This document shows, in pieces, positions 17,439-21,184 of a stretch of 21,184 nucleotides of DNA. The notes beneath the pieces are model-generated. The model worked only from the letters and a program-made list of their open reading frames with translations, was not told the origin of the DNA and searched no databases. A program made the translations under genes and the position numbers. Origin of the DNA: Chara braunii (lineage: Eukaryota > Streptophyta > Charophyceae > Charales > Characeae); assembly GCA_003427395.1 (NCBI GenBank), contig BFEA01000146.1, forward strand, positions 2,775,023 through 2,796,206. The letters are read 5' to 3'. Every line of letters begins with the position of its first letter. Position 1 is the first letter of the stretch.

Positions 17439-18311
17439 ATGATTAGATACGAAAGGGGGGACCCTTACGGTACCATAGAAAGGGTTTGGACATGGGGAGG
17501 GAGATATGGAGTGACACTTCCAAGAATTAGAGGAGAAGGAGAAGTGACTACCGAGTTCTTCGAGATTTACGAGCAAGAGACGGTGGTCAGATTCTCGGTA
17601 GCATCCGAGGGGAACAACTGCACTAGAAAGGCGGAAATCTTCTTGTCCCCTGACGCCCGGCTGGTCTTCGCAACTGAATTAGCGGAAGCGAAAGATCCTC
17701 TAGGCATTGCCGAAAGAGCCCTAGAACGAGTGCAGAGATTAAGAAGAATTGACACCGGAGACCCCGTGAACGACAAGGTAGAGTACCGAGAGAGGACGGA
17801 AGTTCCAAGGGCAGCCCGCGGGAGCACTTGGACCATCCCTACCTGGGCCTATCGACTATTCTATGCTGACGACGAGACCGTGAGGAGAGTCCGATTGAGG
17901 GGTCAAGTGATAGAAAAATTTCCGCTGGGAGAAGAAGGAGGCCACGAGCTATTCACCCAGTGCTGGGAGTCAAGGGAAGACACCGACTTCGAGTGGTGGG
18001 CCCGTGTTGGGGAGTTCATCAAGCCCCTGTTCTCCGGGCAAGCTGGTGATGTGGATAGGGATCACATTAGAAGGTGTGCGCAAGAGGGGATTAGGGATAT
18101 CTCGGACCTTGAGATAGCAAATCTTGCTTTCGCCGCTAGTGAGGAGAAGAAGCTGCGGGATTCTTGGTGGACGGTGACCAGAGAGGAATCGGAGGGAGAA
18201 GGGGCTAGCGAGGATTCTAGTGAGGAGAAGGGGGGATCGGAGGAAGAGACGAGCTCGGGGAGTAACGGGGGCAGTAGTAGTACCACAGACGATAGTGAAG
18301 GAAGCGGCTAG
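17439..18311 (+). CDS. Accessory ORF I, intact paralog with acidic Ser-rich tail, 290 aa
   Basis: The last and longest member, uninterrupted. VTLPRIRGEG (25-34); block AEIFLSPDAR (65-74); signature VPR (122-124), eight residues, IPTW (133-136); C-terminal helical part DISDLEIANLAFAASEEKKL (220-239), shared with F. From about residue 248 the chain is a low-complexity Glu/Ser/Gly tail (about 43 residues) of the kind typical of flexible, often phosphorylated acidic regions; F lacks it. It ends 19 nt before the gag ATG, and that spacer contains AATAAA (18320-18325). Function unknown; as the last gene before gag it may act with the capsid, which is inference from position only. Confidence 0.78.
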   Translation: MIRYERGDPYGTIERVWTWGGRYGVTLPRIRGEGEVTTEFFEIYEQETVVRFSVASEGNNCTRKAEIFLSPDARLVFATELAEAKDPLGIAERALERVQRLRRIDTGDPVNDKVEYRERTEVPRAARGSTWTIPTWAYRLFYADDETVRRVRLRGQVIEKFPLGEEGGHELFTQCWESREDTDFEWWARVGEFIKPLFSGQAGDVDRDHIRRCAQEGIRDISDLEIANLAFAASEEKKLRDSWWTVTREESEGEGASEDSSEEKGGSEEETSSGSNGGSSSTTDDSEGSG

Positions 18312-18330
18312 AAAAAACCAATAAAGGTGC

Positions 18331-20365
18331 ATGGAGAGTGAAGTGGGGGTTGGCCTCCCTAGCCCGCCAGAAACCACTGAGAGAAGAGGGATAGTGAAGA
18401 GCCCCGAATTGGGGACCAGTCTAAGCAGGGTAGTGAAGGAAATGACAGAGGCGACAGAGGCACTAGACAAGGTCGAGAGGGGTCCGGAAATGGCTTCGGG
18501 GGAAAGGCAAGCCTCGGAGGGGCAAAGGGCCGTCACGGAAATGCAAGTGCACAGGTATGTGGGGCCGCGGGTGCCGGTAAACGAAGAGGTAGCCGAAGCC
18601 GCGAGAGGCGTTCCGGTGGAGTCCCGGTGGGCTGACCTAATGGATGGGGAAGCAAGATTAGAGGAAGCACGGGAATTTTCTAGAGATAGACAGGGGTATT
18701 GACCGCTTAGGGGAGAGGAAGAGGTGTGTCGGGACAGGAGAGACTTGCGAGAGGAAGGGTCAGCCGAGGCCGACGGCCGGCGGCGGAGATGGGCCGATAG
18801 GATTCCGGAGGGTGTCGCCGGTGAAAGGCAGGCCTTAGTGGGGCCAAGAACTGGCACGGAAAGGCGAATGCCTGCACGGGAAGGGACGATCGAGGGCTCG
18901 AGAGGCCTCCCTTTAAAATCTCGGTGGGGGGATTTGTCGGGCACAAGAATGGGAGAAGCCCTGGAATTTCCAAGAGATAGGCAAGGGTACCGACCACTCC
19001 TAAGAGAAGAGGAAGGGGGACCAAGTAGAAGGGGTCCTAGAGAAGAAAGGCCGGCGGAGGCTGGTAGTAGGTCGCGTAGATGGGCCGATGCGGCTTGGGC
19101 ACCTGGCGAGATAACGGGCAGGAGTCAAGGGATGGAGGCCCGGAGGAGTTTTAGAGGGCAGGACCACGCTCGGTGGGAAGCGGACTGGCCGGATGAGCGG
19201 GGCCGCTACGGGGAAGAACCCTGGGAGCCATCAAGACCTCGAGGCCAAGTAGAGGAGCCCGATTCCTTGTGGTACAAATCATACGATCCGCCCACCGATG
19301 GACCTATGGAAGGCCCCTATTTTCGCCGATATGACGACCGACGGGTGCCCTGTTATGATGTCAACCTGGGTCTGGAGGCGCTTTTTTTCGATGGACGAGA
19401 TGTAACTGGGTTCGTAGAAAAGTGGGAAAGGTACGCTTACCGCAAGAGATTCTCCGAGAGGGAGTGGATCGATTATTTCATCCAACGCTCAGACCCCGAG
19501 CTAGACACCGCGATCCGAGCTATCTACCCTTTAGACGAACGATGGAGGACCTTTCGGGCAAGCTAGTTGCAGACTTTCGCCTGTGCTGACCTGATCCCGA
19601 TCGTGGAGGGCTTGAGACGTATTACAAGGGGGGAAAGGGAGAGCTTGGTAGCCTTTACCCGTAGGTTCAAGCGTCTGTCCCAAGCCCTAGTGGATAGGGG
19701 CATGCTGTCGGAAGTAGACAGGTGCGTAATGTTCACGCTGCATCTGCCCGAAGAAAAGAGGAAGGAGGTCCTTGAGAAGGCCTCGAGGGATTCTGCAAAT
19801 TTCGAGAAAGTAGCCGAGGTGGTTTTCACAGGTGGAGGGGTAGACGTAAGAGAATACATGAAAGAGACCTTGGACATGGCTCTCCGCAACATGCCAGGGA
19901 CACAGAATGATGGTCCGAGGGGGAACGATAGACCGCCACCTGGTCCCCCTATTCCCCGGTGGGGTGAACAGCCGACCGGATGGAGAAACGAATCAAGTGG
20001 CCAAGGAGGTTGGAGGAACGACCGGGAGATGGGAGGGAATCGTGGTTCCGATTGGGGATTCCCATTGGAAGGATGCTAGGGATGGAAGGTGGGGAGACGC
20101 CCCTCAAGCTAGGGCCCTTGGGCCGCGACCGGAGGTTAGAGCGCCACCACCCCTGGCACCACCACCACCGGCTCCGCCTGCGCCCATAGCGACAATAGCA
20201 CAAGGGGGTCCACGCTCCAACAATCCCCAAGCTCGGGCCGGGTGTGTCTACGGCAACGAAGAAAACCACATCAAAAGGGACTGCCCTTATCTGACGGAGG
20301 CTTTGAGATTGAGAGTAGTCAAGTTGAATGAAAACAAGTGGGTTGTGTGGAGAGATAGCGGATAG
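18331..20365 (+). pseudogene. gag: Ty3/Gypsy-type gag with N-terminal repeats, two stops and a frameshift
   Basis: Encodes the structural capsid/nucleocapsid precursor. From ATG 18331 the frame runs with TGA 18700 and TAG 19564 to TGA at 20077-20079; near 20070 it shifts to the frame ending TAG 20363. The N-terminal half has internal repeats of ~95 residues built on ESRWADL…EFSRDRQGY and RRRRWAD. The first stop falls where the second repeat has Arg (CGA), so it is a CpG transition. The capsid region begins at about 19350 with ALFFDGRDVTGFVEKWERYA and continues past 19564 (RRITRGERESLVAFTRRF). A Pro/Gly/Arg linker follows, then a zinc knuckle at 20243-20284 in which the second Cys is Gly (CX2G…H…C). 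Confidence 0.82.
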
Positions 20366-21164
20366 GCGGTCTCCTTCTATCCATCGATGAAGGTAAACGT
20401 GGACAAGAGGGTGGCCCTTCAAGAGGCTAGGCTGGGAAAGAAGCCGGAGGTCGGGGGCTCCTCCAGCGCGGCTCACATCCAAATGGAGTTACCAAGAGGG
20501 TTGTCCATTAGGGAAAACCAAGTATCAAGCATCAAATTCATAGATACACAGGCCGAGGAGGAGAGACCTTGCCTGAGAGTGAGGACGCAGATCGGGGCTG
20601 AGACCTCGGAGAATCAAGCAAGCGTGACGGAGAGTACGAAGGTAAAAAGCGGCGACAATGACCAGTGCGAAAGCACTGGAGGAAAATAAGGAAGAGCCCA
20701 CCTTGCCAAAATCACCTAAGAAAAGGAGCCCCAAAAAGTTCGAAATTAAGTGCACCCTGGATGAGATAGACACGGTAGCCCCCCTTAGGAGAACCCTGAT
20801 GCAGCCTATGCAGTGCACGCTTCTGGAATATCTAGCCGCAAGCAAAAGCGCCAGGGAGGAGCTTCTAAGCATCACAAGAAAGGTTAGAGTCACAATCGTT
20901 GGGGGACCCACGGTGCCGATAGAGGGTCCGACCAAAGAAGAGGTTCAGGCTTCCCGCATTACCTTGGAGGAGCTACCTGCCAACTTCTTCTAGGGAGAAG
21001 AGGCCAATAAATTCTATGTGCTGGGTAGCGGCCAACTCCAGGCGATAGTAAGTGGGAAAAAGATGAGGGCTCTTGTGGATAACGGTGTCAGGCGGCCACA
21101 AGCAGTGCGCCGCCTGAGATCTGCAGTTTTGGGACTTAGGCTCAAGGACAAATCCGTGTTTTGA
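20366..21164 (+). pseudogene. pol: Start of pol: linker and aspartic-protease-like segment, broken
   Basis: The gag frame continues past TAG 20363 (AVSFYPSMKVNVDKRVALQE) to a stop at 20689. The next coherent frame starts near 20640 and runs through LDEIDTVAPLRRTL, TAG 20991, then KFYVLGSGQLQAIVSGKKMR, ending TGA 21162. The segment ALVDNG near 21070 sits where retropepsins have ALVDSG/ALVDTG; here the motif reads D-N-G, either a lineage variant or a lost residue. After it the sequence becomes basic and uninformative, suggesting another frame change. Layout and wording resemble Ty3-type polyproteins I associate with Chara. Reverse transcriptase would follow outside the window. Confidence 0.62.
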
Positions 21165-21184
21165 TGGTAGTCTCGTATGACCAG

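Larger units (their letters stand above)
7481..21184 (+). mobile_element. Giant Ty3/Gypsy-type LTR retrotransposon, left part (5' LTR to protease), truncated by the window
   Basis: Order: 5' LTR 7481-11589, tRNA-Asp primer-binding site 11593-11611, leader, accessory ORFs 12044-18311, gag 18331-20365, then linker and aspartic-protease-like segment to the window edge. RT, RNase H, integrase and the 3' LTR would lie beyond 21184. The gag has the capsid organisation and single zinc knuckle of Ty3-type elements. Almost 14 kb are covered before RT is reached, so the complete element must be very large. Most ORFs carry stops or frame changes, so this copy is not autonomous. The left boundary rests only on the terminal inverted repeat. 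Confidence 0.78.

Noticed and set aside
13177-18311. The accessory array as a bacterial operon or contaminating contig
   Set aside because: It sits between a plant tRNA-Asp primer-binding site and a Ty3 gag on one strand with uniform composition, and I saw no consistent ribosome-binding sites.

Overview
This is eukaryotic repeat-rich DNA, most likely from a plant or streptophyte green alga. The protein families (zinc-knuckle/coiled-coil ORF1, Penelope-type RT, Ty3-type gag) look most like those I remember as abundant in Chara braunii. That host call is recognition from memory, not a search. I see no ordinary host gene, rRNA or tRNA. All convincing coding sequence is on the + strand and belongs to two retroelements lying head to tail, both decayed by stop codons and frameshifts.

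Element 1 (about 990-6654) is a Penelope-like element. It is bounded by two ~263-bp direct repeats (pseudo-LTRs), each holding a minimal hammerhead ribozyme. Inside are ORF1 (CCHC knuckle, coiled coil, SAP-like segment) and an ORF2 whose GIY-YIG endonuclease lies UPSTREAM of the reverse transcriptase. That is the permuted, Chlamys-type order rather than the classical RT-then-endonuclease order. The second aspartate of the RT active site is lost.

Element 2 (7481 to beyond the window end) is the left part of a very large Ty3/Gypsy-type LTR retrotransposon. A 4.1-kb 5' LTR is proposed from an 8-bp terminal inverted repeat (TGTCGGGC/GCCCGACA). It contains a TATA box, a long purine-strand tract with a (GA)n microsatellite, and a ~54-bp tandem repeat with an exact 161-bp higher-order period. 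A 19-nt tRNA-Asp primer-binding site follows 3 nt after the LTR.

The gag gene starts only at 18331, 6.7 kb after the primer-binding site. The space between holds a leader, an Arg/Gly-rich ORF, a candidate 89-nt intron, and then a tightly packed array of nine + strand ORFs (A to I, 13177-18311) with operon-like spacing: ATGA overlaps, 8- to 23-nt overlaps, or gaps of 4-7 nt. At least seven ORFs (A-F, I) are paralogous, sharing an A-x-I-[YF] strand/helix block and, in five of them, an exactly spaced signature: hydrophobic-P-R, eight residues, hydrophobic-P-[STQ]-aromatic. I recognise no known family. This tandemly duplicated accessory cassette between primer-binding site and gag is the most novel thing in the window. 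After it come a decayed gag (capsid region, damaged zinc knuckle) and the start of pol with an aspartic-protease-like segment.
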